A DNA stretch of 45,812 nucleotides, taken from contig JAAYXB010000048.1 in the NCBI GenBank assembly GCA_012516125.1, positions 1-45,812 of the forward strand, given 5' to 3'. A model generated the notes under the pieces. The model made no database searches. It was not told where the DNA came from and saw only the letters and a list, made by a program, of their open reading frames with translations. Position 1 is the first letter of the stretch. Every line of letters starts with the position of its first letter. The position numbers were made by a program, and so were the translations under genes. This document shows, piece by piece, positions 1-7,872 of this stretch. The stretch comes from Bacillota bacterium (GTDB lineage: Bacteria > Bacillota > SHA-98 > UBA4971).

Positions 1-525
1 ACGCAGGGGCCGGAGAGCACGCCCACCCCGGACGAATACAGACCCGGAAAAGCCCTGCGCCCCGCTGGCGGATAGGGACAGCCTCGAGGAATCGAGGAGG
101 CCATACGGCCAGATGCGCCCGTCAGGCGCGCGCCCTGCCCTCGCCACAGGCTCCACCAGTGTTACGGAGGTGACGGTCTCGGCCACGGGCTTGCGCCGGA
201 AGACGATGTCCAGCAGCGAGTAGTTGACGATGACCTGCCTTACCGCAAGCACTGGGGCGCCGGCGCCCTCGCCTGGCCCCGCCGGCACGACCACGTCGGC
301 GAGGACGATGGAGTCGAGACCTCCGCTGGTGATAGCACCCACCGTCACTTTTCGCCCGAGGCCTTCCTCGAGCGCCGACTGGATCAGGTCATGCGCCTTC
401 GCGAGCGCCGCGACCTGGATCTCATGAAGTTGGGTGTAGACGAAGAATGACAGGGCCACGACGAGCGCGAGCGCGACCGCGCTCGCGGCGATCATGACCC
501 TGGGGTTTCTCGGGGATAGATACAT
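1..525 (-). CDS. TamB/AsmA-like envelope protein, N-terminal fragment (runs off the left edge)
   Basis: An open frame of 175 codons starts at ATG 525 behind a GGGAGGGC Shine-Dalgarno and continues without a stop past base 1. The product starts with a short basic stretch and one membrane segment (about residues 10-32, rich in A, V and L). A helical stretch and a beta-rich region follow, with the layout seen at the N-terminus of TamB (DUF490)/AsmA-type proteins: LGRKVTVGAI, then GLDSIVLADV, then VNYSLLDIVFRRKP, then VTLVEPVARA. In TamB-type proteins this precedes a very long beta-helical body that moves lipid or protein between two membranes. The gene lies 175 bp downstream of the S55 peptidase gene on the same strand. 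The family call rests on pattern recognition of the N-terminus only. An unrelated membrane-anchored beta-rich protein is possible. Confidence 0.55.
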   Translation of the reverse strand, partial: MYLSPRNPRVMIAASAVALALVVALSFFVYTQLHEIQVAALAKAHDLIQSALEEGLGRKVTVGAITSGGLDSIVLADVVVPAGPGEGAGAPVLAVRQVIVNYSLLDIVFRRKPVAETVTSVTLVEPVARAGRAPDGRIWPYGLLDSSRLSLSASGAQGFSGSVFVRGGRALRPLR

Positions 526-586
526 GGCTTGCCCTCCCAGCCAGGAGATAGTTCGACACAAAACCAGCTATTCCTTTATAACGTAA

Positions 587-609
587 GTCCCCGCTCGTCA
601 CGCGGGGAC
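587..609 (-). terminator. Hairpin after the S55 peptidase gene, possible weak terminator
   Basis: GTCCCCGC (587-594) and GCGGGGAC (602-609) form a perfect 8-bp stem with a 7-base loop, about 90 bases after the S55 gene stop. No T-run follows on the minus strand, so intrinsic termination is uncertain. Confidence 0.35.
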
Positions 610-699
610 CGCCAAATCATGGTTCGTCTGGAACTTCCTTGTCTCCCGGCAAGGCCCCGGGGTCGCCGTGACGCCCGCCCGTGAGGCACAACGAACAGG

Positions 700-2700
700 T
701 CAACCCTCGGGCGGCGAGTCGTCGCTCTCGTCCGCCTCGTCCGCGGCGCCAGACTCTATGTCTTCCACCTCCACCTCCACTGTGGTCTCGCCCTCGATCA
801 CGTAGCCGGTGGTGAGTGTCGCCTTGACCAGCCCGGCATCCCCCGCGCCGGCCGCTGCGGCCGGCGCCCTCTCGGGCTTTTCCTCCCCGCGCGGAAGATC
901 CTCGTCCAGCTTCCGCCCGAGGCCCCGGCCTCCGACAGGCTCTCCGCGGGCAGCCTGGCTGTTCACGGGAATCGCATCCCCGCCGGAGGACGCCTCACCT
1001 GGATAGAACTCGACCACGATGTCACAGTTCCGCTCTCGTGACATGAACTCCTGGACGAGGTTTTCAAGGCTCTCCGCGACGGTGGGCTGGGACGGCTTGG
1101 TCGTCGCCCCCGTGTCCTTTTCCTCGTCGGCCGGCAGGACCCCTCCCCCTCGCACCGTGAGGTACAGAGTGCCGGGAGGCGTGCCCTCAGGTATCTTGAC
1201 CTCGACCACCTTGGTCTCGGCGATGCCCCTGAAGGGCAGGAGTCGCACCTTCACCTCGATGGTGTCCCCAGGCTTTGCTACCTTCGTCGTCACCTCAGCG
1301 TGGTGGATCCTGGCGGTCCGCCTCGCCTCCTCCACATCGAAGTCCGCCTTAACGCCTGTGACCTCTACCTCGGCGAACTCGTTGTCGATGACGGTCGCAA
1401 CGGCGTCGATGAGTTCCCCAATGGAGTCGGCAGCGATGTCCGACGGGCTATAGAACATGTTGTCCCTGACTATGGGCCTGGGCAGGCCCTTCCCGTCGAC
1501 CTGAAAGCTCACGCGACTCGTGCCCCGCCCGATCCTGTCCACCGTCGCGTCGAGGCACGACAGGGCGAAAGCCCCCGCGAGGTCTGTGGAAAGCATCTCG
1601 TCGCGCACGATGTCCGCCCGGAGCATCCGGGTCACCCCGGTATCGCGGTCGCGTACGGTGACGGTCACCGGAATGCTCGGCGGCTTCCTGCCCACATCCA
1701 CAAGGACCCCATGGGTCCTGTCCTGGACGATCGTGCCCGCCAGGCCGAGCGGGCTTGCGACCTTGAACGGCATGATGTCTCCGGGCACGACAAGGTGAAC
1801 CTCGGCCCCGGCGGCGAAGTAGTTTGCGTTCCCCCTGCCGAGGAGCGGGTGGCCGAAGGCGAGCACCTCGTTGCCCTGCCTGTATGTGACAGTGCCTATG
1901 GCAGTTACTGACACGTCGCCCCTCACGAGCTGGACGCCGATGCAGCTCCCGGGCTCGAGATCCGCCGTGCTTGGGGCATCACGGGACCCAGCTCCGCCTC
2001 CGCCGCCCTGGACGGGCATTAGGCCGAAGGCTTTGAGCCTCCGCGACAGCCGGTCAAACGCCCGCTTGCTCGCACCGCTCACCATCACAGGCGTTGCGAC
2101 GGGGACCATCACGAGCGTGCCGTCGGACGCCTCTTGCGCGAGGCGCGCCGCATCATCCTCGGACCTCGCGAACACGACCCGCTTCGCGAGGCGGTCGCCG
2201 ACCCTCACCGGACTCGAAAGATACGCCACCTTCGGGGCTGGCCTCTTTGCCGCCGCGAATACCTTTAGCATCTCCTCGATGGGGGTCACGAGCCCGACGA
2301 AGTGGTCGGCGCTCTCGAAGCCGAAGGCGATGGCCCCCACGAGGCGGCCGTTCACGTACACGGGGCTTCCGCTCATGCCTGCGGCTATGCCGCCCGCCGC
2401 CTCGACAGGCTTGCCGCTCACGCGGACCAGAACGAGGTCGCCGGTGGCGGTCTCCCCTTTGAGGACCCCGAGGATCTCCACGTTGAACGTGTCTATCCGG
2501 GTGCCCTCCACCACCGTCTTCCCGATGCCCTTCATGCCCGGCTGGAGTTCCGCAAGGGGCATGAATGCCTGGTTTTGAGAGGCGCGGGCGGGAACATGGG
2601 CTACCATGCCCGCGAGCACCATGATGACGGAAAGAACGGCCGCAAACGCGAGCGCCCTCGCCGCCCGACGCAGGTCCCGAGAGGTTGAAGTCTGGACCAT
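700..2700 (-). CDS. SpoIVB-type S55 serine peptidase domain protein, permuted motif order
   Basis: The protein has a signal peptide or membrane anchor (about residues 12-42) and then a domain of the SpoIVB/S55 serine peptidase family. Just after the signal region is PGMKGIGKTVVEGTRI, followed by GMSGSP near residue 110, which carries the presumed nucleophile serine. A second conserved block, GTVTYRQGNEVLAFGHP near residue 271-287, holds the presumed catalytic histidine. In SpoIVB itself the GH block comes before GMSGSP, so the order here is reversed. No PDZ domain is evident, and the C-terminal 70 residues are acidic and low-complexity. GTG 2706, TTG 2703 and ATG 2700 are all in frame. ATG 2700 is preferred because GGGAG sits 9 bases upstream. 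Whether it cleaves a sporulation factor like SpoIVFA is unknown. It sits between the glycosidase and TamB-like genes. Confidence 0.8.
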   Translation of the reverse strand: MVQTSTSRDLRRAARALAFAAVLSVIMVLAGMVAHVPARASQNQAFMPLAELQPGMKGIGKTVVEGTRIDTFNVEILGVLKGETATGDLVLVRVSGKPVEAAGGIAAGMSGSPVYVNGRLVGAIAFGFESADHFVGLVTPIEEMLKVFAAAKRPAPKVAYLSSPVRVGDRLAKRVVFARSEDDAARLAQEASDGTLVMVPVATPVMVSGASKRAFDRLSRRLKAFGLMPVQGGGGGAGSRDAPSTADLEPGSCIGVQLVRGDVSVTAIGTVTYRQGNEVLAFGHPLLGRGNANYFAAGAEVHLVVPGDIMPFKVASPLGLAGTIVQDRTHGVLVDVGRKPPSIPVTVTVRDRDTGVTRMLRADIVRDEMLSTDLAGAFALSCLDATVDRIGRGTSRVSFQVDGKGLPRPIVRDNMFYSPSDIAADSIGELIDAVATVIDNEFAEVEVTGVKADFDVEEARRTARIHHAEVTTKVAKPGDTIEVKVRLLPFRGIAETKVVEVKIPEGTPPGTLYLTVRGGGVLPADEEKDTGATTKPSQPTVAESLENLVQEFMSRERNCDIVVEFYPGEASSGGDAIPVNSQAARGEPVGGRGLGRKLDEDLPRGEEKPERAPAAAAGAGDAGLVKATLTTGYVIEGETTVEVEVEDIESGAADEADESDDSPPEG

Positions 2701-2811
2701 CAACACGCTCTCCCTTCACGGTCCGGCCTTACGCACCGGCCCCGTCTGTATCTATCACCCCGCCCGCGCTTTCAGCGGGTTTCGCGACACGAATTCATAA
2801 GTCCCTCTTGT

Positions 2812-4530
2812 TCACGGCAGGCCGCCGCCTCCCACGCTCGACCCTGACCCCGGCACCAAGTCCAAGTTCGATGGGATCGGCCCCACCGGAGTAGGCTGCG
2901 GAAGGCTCGAGAAGACCAGGATGGCATCGGCGACCTTCCTCTCGCGCCCGTCCGATGGAGTATTCATCACATAGTCGCGGACCACGAGCGTGGACGAGCC
3001 ACCGCCGTCAAGGTTCATGGCGTCCTTCGCCCCAAGCTCGATCATGAGGTTCGCAAGCTCCTCCAGGGTAACCCCGATGCTGTGGTAGGCCTGCCGGCCC
3101 GTCACGGCCACGAGCAGCAGCTTGCCATCCGAGGTGACCCCTGCGGCGGTGCGCGGCGCGCGCCCGACGGCAACGTCGGCCTTGAATCTCTCCTCACCCG
3201 ATGTGATGTGCACCTTTCCGTCCTTTACGAGCCTCGGGCCGCCTCCGATGGCGTGGACCACTCCGAGGGTCCTCCAGTCGGGGACGAGATTGCCCCTCTC
3301 GTCCATGGAAACGTTATCTATGAGAACCGTGCCGTCAGAGGTGATCCCGAGAGCTGTGCGGTTCAGAACGGGCGGTGCTTTCATCTGGCCGTCGGTGATC
3401 ACGAGCCCGAGGGGTGTGCCGTCAGCCGCATAGAACACACCGTTTACCCCGGCAATCGCGCCTTCCCTCGCCACAAGCTCGCTGACCCTGGCAAGGCCGG
3501 GCGCCCCCTCTTTCCCGGCGAGCACGGGTCGCACCGAGATGGCCGGGTCCTTCAGATCGACCTCAAGGACGTCCACGGTGAGTGGTCCTGCCGGGGTGCC
3601 CTTGTTGAGGACGATGTAGCGCACACCCCGGGTGACGGTGAGCGCCGCCCTGGTGTCGTATAGCTTGGGCACGTCCACGACGAACCTCGCGGGGTCTTTG
3701 AGCCAGAAGGTTTTCACGTCGGGCAGGGCGTAGTTGAAGTCCAGGACAGCCCTTGCCCTGCCGCCCTCCGGCGGGGCGACCCTTACCTGGTTCACCGCCA
3801 CATCGCCGATGACACGGTCTATGGTGCCCCACACGTATGTGCTGTCGAAGCTCACCACGACCCTGGCCGGGTTCTTCATCTGGGTAACCTGGCACTCGGT
3901 CTCGCCTGTGAAGTCGAACACCACACGCACTTTGTCAGGATAGGTGTTGAACCTGACGCCCGTCATGACCGTCTTCGGGTCGCCCGGGCCACGCAGGTAG
4001 ACAATCTTCGACTGGGGATCCCAGCTCACCTCGTACTCGCCGGTTATCCGGAGGAGGTCCGCAGGCACAAACGGTATGCCCGCAGCCACGGTCGGAGCCT
4101 CGGGGAACTCCCGCACCTCGCCCGATGATAGCCGCCATTTCCGCTGGTGCATGATGATCTCCAGAGCCCCGGTGGAAGTGCTGTATGTGAGGCGTTGCGA
4201 GGCAGGATCGTACCTCATGGGGATCTTGAGCGTCTCAGACACGAATGTCGCAGGCAGCAACACGCACTGCCCCTTGAAGACCGCGGGAATCGGAAGCGGC
4301 AGCTCCACGCCCCCCACGAGGAGCCCCGCCTGGCCCAAAACGCCTTCGCCCGCTGCCAGCAACGGGCCGCCGCCCGCCGGGGGGGCCGCCTGCGACAAGG
4401 CAACGCCACACGCAAGAGCCACAATAGCCGCAGCCATGACGGCCCCGGCGGTGATGCGCCCGAGCGTGCTTCTCGCCGCGCCTCCCCCGGAGCTCTTTCC
4501 AGCACTTATCGCAAAACGGGAACGTGCCAT
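2812..4530 (-). CDS. Secreted phosphodiester glycosidase with stalk and AMIN-like domains
   Basis: A 572-residue secreted protein. After an N-terminal hydrophobic signal (about residues 25-48) comes a copper-amine-oxidase-N-like stalk domain (about 70-180, with LLPATFVSETLKIP and IPFVPADLLRITG). Next is an AMIN-like beta domain (about 190-295, with DKVRVVFDFTGET and PARFVVDVPK). The C-terminal half is a NAGPA/phosphodiester glycosidase domain, recognised from IAGVNGVFYAADGTPLGLV, TALGITSDG, IGGGPRLVKDGK and the hallmark AMNLDGGGSSTLV. The family removes sugar from phosphodiester-linked glycans. In Bacillota such exported proteins are thought to act on wall polymers. AMIN domains usually target proteins to the envelope. 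Start ATG 4530 follows GGGGGAGGAGG. The next gene (S55 peptidase) follows after 111 bp. Confidence 0.85.
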   Translation of the reverse strand: MARSRFAISAGKSSGGGAARSTLGRITAGAVMAAAIVALACGVALSQAAPPAGGGPLLAAGEGVLGQAGLLVGGVELPLPIPAVFKGQCVLLPATFVSETLKIPMRYDPASQRLTYSTSTGALEIIMHQRKWRLSSGEVREFPEAPTVAAGIPFVPADLLRITGEYEVSWDPQSKIVYLRGPGDPKTVMTGVRFNTYPDKVRVVFDFTGETECQVTQMKNPARVVVSFDSTYVWGTIDRVIGDVAVNQVRVAPPEGGRARAVLDFNYALPDVKTFWLKDPARFVVDVPKLYDTRAALTVTRGVRYIVLNKGTPAGPLTVDVLEVDLKDPAISVRPVLAGKEGAPGLARVSELVAREGAIAGVNGVFYAADGTPLGLVITDGQMKAPPVLNRTALGITSDGTVLIDNVSMDERGNLVPDWRTLGVVHAIGGGPRLVKDGKVHITSGEERFKADVAVGRAPRTAAGVTSDGKLLLVAVTGRQAYHSIGVTLEELANLMIELGAKDAMNLDGGGSSTLVVRDYVMNTPSDGRERKVADAILVFSSLPQPTPVGPIPSNLDLVPGSGSSVGGGGLP

Positions 4531-4818
4531 GATTATTCCGCCTCCTCCCCCTCTTTCATGCTTCTACTCAGGTCTGAGTTCAGAGATGACTGCCGCTTTT
4601 CCAGGCCTTACTTAGTCTTCGGTACGGGACGGCCCTATCCTCTCCTGCCATCAATAAACGTGCATGCCAAATTGTGGGCGGGGGCGCCGCCGGTCGCGCT
4701 TCGGCGCGTCACCCAACCGTCTACCTGCGCCCGGCCCAAGCACGCCAGCTCATCGGCCCGTCGACCTGTCCGCCCGCCCGGCTATGCACCCGCCCGCCTA
4801 TCTGCCCATCCGCCTAAC
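4531..4818. other. Gene-free interval upstream of the glycosidase gene
   Basis: No convincing gene is seen here. A small palindrome ACTCAG-GT-CTGAGT (4566-4579) lies 36-49 bases before the glycosidase start codon and could be an operator. No clear -35/-10 pair was found on the minus strand. Confidence 0.3.
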
Positions 4819-4840
4819 AAAAAAGCGGGACGAATCCCGC
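4819..4840 (-). terminator. Rho-independent terminator after mbl
   Basis: On the minus strand GCGGGA-TTCG-TCCCGC (4840-4825) is followed directly by six T residues (4824-4819). A stable UUCG-type tetraloop plus a U-tract, 100 bases after the mbl stop, makes a clear intrinsic terminator. Confidence 0.9.
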
Positions 4841-4939
4841 GTCAGGGCGGGCTCCCACCCACTGTTGACCGGAGAGACCCTATGCAGGCTGCCATCCTTC
4901 GTTCACGGATCGCGCCCACTCGCGCGCCACGCACAGGGC

Positions 4940-5962
4940 TTACACCGATCTCGTCGCCACGACCACGCTCTCCCGGAACCGGTCCAGGGCATCCAGGATC
5001 TTGCCCGTGCCCAGGACGACGCAGCTCATGGGGTCCTCGGCGACCTGCACGGGAATGCCCGTCTCGTCGGCGAGGAGGTTCGTGAGACCTGTGAGCAGTG
5101 ATCCGCCACCGGTGCACACGATGCCCTTGTCGACTATATCAGCGGCAAGCTCCGGAGGCGTGCGCTCGAGCACCCCCCTGACGCCGTCGATTATCTCGGC
5201 AATTGGCTCCGCAAGCGCCTGGAAAGTCTCAGCGGACGTGAATTTGATGGTCCTCGGAAGGCCGGTGACCAGGTCGCGCCCCCGGATCTCGGCGCACAGC
5301 CCCTCGCCCTGGGGATACGCCGACCCGATCTGGATCTTGATATCCTCGGCGGTTCTCTCCCCGATCATCAGGTTGTACACCTTCTTGATATACCTGATGA
5401 TGGCCTCGTCGAATTTGTCCCCGCCCACGCGGCGCGATTCAGTCACGACGATGCCAGAAAGGGAGATCACTGCGATGTCGGTGGTGCCACCGCCGATGTC
5501 CACCACCATGTTCCCCGAAGGCTCGGAGATGTCGATGCCAGCGCCGAGGGCCGCAGCCATCGGCTCTTCGATGAGGTATGTCTGCCGGGCGCCAGCCTGC
5601 GTCGCTGCCTCCAGCACCGCGCGTCGCTCGACCCCCGTCACGCCCGACGGGACACATATGACCACGCGCGGGCGAATGAAAGTGTGCCTGCCGCACGCCT
5701 TTGCGAGGAAATGGCGCAGCATCGTCTCGGTGATGTCGTAATCGGCGATCACCCCGTCCTTCAAGGGGCGCACAGCGGTGATGTTCCCGGGTGTCCTGCC
5801 GATCATCCGGCGGGCGTCCTCCCCCACAGCGAGCACCTTGCGGGTCTCGCTGTCCAGGGCCACGACGGACGGCTCGCGGATGACCACGCCCTTGCCCTTG
5901 ACGTACACCTTTGTGTTGGCAGTGCCCAGATCTATCCCGACGTCCACCGAAAGCCCGAACAT
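4940..5962 (-). CDS. mbl: MreB-family actin-like cell-shape protein (Mbl)
   Basis: A 340-residue actin-like ATPase of the MreB/Mbl/MreBH family. These form membrane-bound filaments that guide elongation-phase peptidoglycan synthesis. Visible family blocks are the phosphate-1 motif [15 protein letters not shown] near the N-terminus, [26 protein letters not shown], the phosphate-2 motif [13 protein letters not shown], and the adenosine motif [14 protein letters not shown]. The length matches the family (about 330-345). It lies immediately downstream of spoIIID, as mbl does in B. subtilis, which favours Mbl over MreB. Start ATG 5962 follows GGGAGGAA. A terminator between spoIIID and this gene and another after it suggest it is often transcribed alone, or by readthrough from the sporulation genes. 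Sequence alone cannot separate Mbl from MreB paralogues. Confidence 0.92.
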   Translation of the reverse strand: MFGLSVDVGIDLGTANTKVYVKGKGVVIREPSVVALDSETRKVLAVGEDARRMIGRTPGNITAVRPLKDGVIADYDITETMLRHFLAKACGRHTFIRPRVVICVPSGVTGVERRAVLEAATQAGARQTYLIEEPMAAALGAGIDISEPSGNMVVDIGGGTTDIAVISLSGIVVTESRRVGGDKFDEAIIRYIKKVYNLMIGERTAEDIKIQIGSAYPQGEGLCAEIRGRDLVTGLPRTIKFTSAETFQALAEPIAEIIDGVRGVLERTPPELAADIVDKGIVCTGGGSLLTGLTNLLADETGIPVQVAEDPMSCVVLGTGKILDALDRFRESVVVATRSV

Positions 5963-6045
5963 GGCTCAATTCCTCCCGAGCCCGCGCCGTGCAGGACAAA
6001 CTCGCCCCCGGCGACACCAGGGGGCTTATCCACCGCTTCTACACG

Positions 6046-6064
6046 AAAAAATCCCTCGAAGGGA
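6046..6064 (-). terminator. Rho-independent terminator between spoIIID and mbl
   Basis: On the minus strand TCCCT-TCG-AGGGA (6064-6052) is followed by six T residues (6051-6046). It lies 43 bases after the spoIIID stop codon and probably limits sigma-E-driven readthrough into mbl. Confidence 0.85.
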
Positions 6065-6106
6065 CATTCTACAGACCGATAAGGATCTCCTCCCCAGAGT
6101 TGGAAC

Positions 6107-6361
6107 CTAGCTCTTCTTTTCACGGTACTTCTTCCGCGTGGCCTCTCCACCGCGAATGTGCCGCTCGGCCTTGTTCTGCTCGAGAATGCGCTTGACCTTT
6201 CGCGAGAGCTGCTTGCTGATGAGCGGCAGCCTTTCCGTGACGTCCTTGTGGACCGTGCTCTTGCTTACATTGTATAGCTTGGCTGCTTGTCTGACCGTGG
6301 ACTTGGTCTCGATGATGTGACCAGCCACGTCCAGCACCCGACGCCGGATGTACTCTCTCAT
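6107..6361 (-). CDS. spoIIID: Sporulation transcriptional regulator SpoIIID
   Basis: An 84-residue helix-turn-helix protein, the usual size for SpoIIID. In the mother cell SpoIIID represses many sigma-E genes and activates others, including sigK in B. subtilis. Family features seen are the N-terminal MREYIRRRVLDVAGHI, the HTH stretch STVRQAAKLYNVSKSTVHKD (about residues 21-40), and the basic C-terminal tail that contacts DNA (KKYREKKS). It lies between the spoIIQ-like gene and mbl, as in B. subtilis. A sigma-E-type promoter match lies 32-61 bases upstream of the start codon, fitting mother-cell expression. Start ATG 6361. The spacing from the upstream GC-rich stretch gives only a weak Shine-Dalgarno. 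Confidence 0.96.
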   Translation of the reverse strand: MREYIRRRVLDVAGHIIETKSTVRQAAKLYNVSKSTVHKDVTERLPLISKQLSRKVKRILEQNKAERHIRGGEATRKKYREKKS

Positions 6362-6392
6362 CTCGACTGCCCCCCTGCCCCCGGTTTAATAC

Positions 6393-6422
6393 AATGTATA
6401 TTCGGGGAGCAGCGAGATATGT
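6393..6422 (-). promoter_or_regulatory. Sigma-E-type promoter for spoIIID
   Basis: On the minus strand ACATATCT (6422-6415), a spacer of 14 bases, then TATACATT (6400-6393). Compared with the B. subtilis sigma-E consensus (KMATATT, 14-15 bases, CATACAnT) each box has a single clear mismatch. SpoIIID is a sigma-E-dependent gene in known spore formers, which supports the reading. Confidence 0.65.
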
Positions 6423-6423
6423 C

Positions 6424-6445
6424 AGGCCCTGCCGGGGCAGGGCCT
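6424..6445 (-). terminator. Perfect GC-rich palindrome after the spoIIQ-like gene
   Basis: AGGCCCTGCC (6424-6433) and GGCAGGGCCT (6436-6445) are perfect inverted arms with two bases between them. The palindrome sits 31 bases after the spoIIQ-like stop and directly abuts the spoIIID -35 element. It could be a T-less terminator or an operator overlapping the promoter. Confidence 0.45.
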
Positions 6446-6476
6446 TAAGCCTCATCTTAACCCCTACTTCCAGGTC

Positions 6477-7652
6477 TCACAGGAAGTCCCTGGGGTCCTG
6501 GGCCTTGCCCTCGTGTATCACCTCGAAATGCAGGTAACACCCTGATGTAACTCCGGACGACCCAGCCCTGCCGATGGACTGGCCCTGGATGAGCTGGTCG
6601 CCGGGAAATACGGAGCTTGACTCGAGGTGCCCGTACTTCGTGCGAAGGCCGCCCTCGTGCTCCAGGACCACATACAGTCCGAGTTGCCGGTCGTTCTTCA
6701 CCTCGACGACCTTGCCCGACAGCGCGGCCCTCACCGGGATGCCCTCCGCGGCGGCGATATCGATTCCCGTATGATAGCGCCAGTCAGCGAAAACGGGGTG
6801 CCTCCTCCACCCGAACTCCGAGATTATCCGCCCCTGGACCGGCATGAGCATGTTCTCATGCCTGGGCGCCGGCGCCGTTGCCTTCCTCGGAGCCTGAGGG
6901 GAAGAAGCGGCGGGTCTTGGTGCAGGGGCAGCGGCCGAGGGCCCGGACGCAGCAGGCGTAGCAGGCGCACCACCAGACGGTGCCGCCTTCGGCGAAGGAG
7001 TGCTCGCCTTCGCTACCTCAGCGCCCGCCTGTGGCGGCGTAGCGGCCGCACCGGCCCCCGACCCCGCAGCGGGACGCGAACCTTCTGGCAAGGGCGAGGG
7101 CGACGGCGTTACCGCTGGCGACGGTGATGGGGAGGCCGACGCCGCGCCTCGCGTCGGCACTGGCCCAACCACACCTGCGCCTTCATCCTCCCCCGCGGAC
7201 TCCGTCTCGCTGTCTGCTACTTCCGGCCAATCCGCGGCCTGCTCTTCACCCGGAGCGGCTCTGCCGTCCACAGGTAGGCCTCCGCCGGTGGGCGGAGTAG
7301 CAGGCGGCGCCCCAGGTCGGCCGGCCGCAAGTCGTGCGTCCCAGGCGGTAGCGGGGGCACCGGTTTCAGCTTCGTGCAAGTTTACCCGCTCAATGGTGAC
7401 GTAGTCTCGGTCGAGCGGCGTCGCCGGTGGCATGGTGATCCGGCCCAGAGCTACCCCGAGCCCGAAGGCAACACCCCCGGCCACCACCACGATCACGGCG
7501 TCACGCGGCGGCATCGCCCTCAGGATGCCACGCCACGCGGTCGTCGTCCCCCGCCCCACCCCCTGAAACGCCCGGCGAAGCAGAGCGGCAAGGCGCGCCC
7601 AAGCCCCGGCCATGGCGAGTTGCTTCTTCCTTCTCTTCGTCCTTCCCTCCAT
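6477..7652 (-). CDS. spoIIQ: SpoIIQ-like M23/LytM-domain membrane protein
   Basis: A 391-residue protein with one membrane segment (AVIVVVAGGVAFGLGVALG, about residues 52-70), a long Pro/Ala/Ser-rich linker of roughly 200 residues, and a C-terminal LytM (M23) domain of about 120 residues. SpoIIQ lies in the forespore membrane and pairs with mother-cell SpoIIIAH across the septum during engulfment. The zinc motif HTGID (HxxxD) is intact, but the usual HxH is YLH, so the first (catalytic) histidine is replaced by Tyr. That predicts zinc binding without normal endopeptidase activity. Position between spoIID and spoIIID matches B. subtilis spoIIQ. Start ATG 7652 is chosen because GGGGTGAT precedes it and a sigma-F-type promoter lies just upstream. 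The open frame extends further, but those codons would precede that promoter. Confidence 0.82.
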   Translation of the reverse strand: MEGRTKRRKKQLAMAGAWARLAALLRRAFQGVGRGTTTAWRGILRAMPPRDAVIVVVAGGVAFGLGVALGRITMPPATPLDRDYVTIERVNLHEAETGAPATAWDARLAAGRPGAPPATPPTGGGLPVDGRAAPGEEQAADWPEVADSETESAGEDEGAGVVGPVPTRGAASASPSPSPAVTPSPSPLPEGSRPAAGSGAGAAATPPQAGAEVAKASTPSPKAAPSGGAPATPAASGPSAAAPAPRPAASSPQAPRKATAPAPRHENMLMPVQGRIISEFGWRRHPVFADWRYHTGIDIAAAEGIPVRAALSGKVVEVKNDRQLGLYVVLEHEGGLRTKYGHLESSSVFPGDQLIQGQSIGRAGSSGVTSGCYLHFEVIHEGKAQDPRDFL

Positions 7653-7669
7653 ACCATCACCCCGGCGTA

Positions 7670-7698
7670 TATTCTCCCCACTTGTTTCCTGCCTATGC
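7670..7698 (-). promoter_or_regulatory. Sigma-F-type promoter for the spoIIQ-like gene
   Basis: On the minus strand GCATA (7698-7694), 15 bases, then GGGAGAATA (7678-7670). This fits the forespore sigma-F pattern (GYATA, about 15 bases, GGnnAnAnT). B. subtilis spoIIQ is sigma-F dependent. The -35 lies in one copy of a 10-bp tandem repeat, GCCTATGCAG (7691-7710), so a second GCATA lies 10 bases further upstream. Confidence 0.6.
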
Positions 7699-7872
7699 AG
7701 GCCTATGCAGACCCTGAAGGGATCGACAAGAGCCTGATGCGTGATGTGCATCATCCTTGCCTCTGGGCGCGCGGCACAGGAAATCGATAAGGCATGCCCC
7801 AAAGCGCGCACCAGTGATGTGAGTCACCGGTTAACGTTCAATGATGGCGTGCGGAGCTGGGCAGGTTCGTGG

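Noticed and set aside
7653-7811. N-terminal extension of the spoIIQ-like frame
   Set aside because: The sigma-F promoter and Shine-Dalgarno lie inside this stretch, so the extension would not be transcribed from that promoter.
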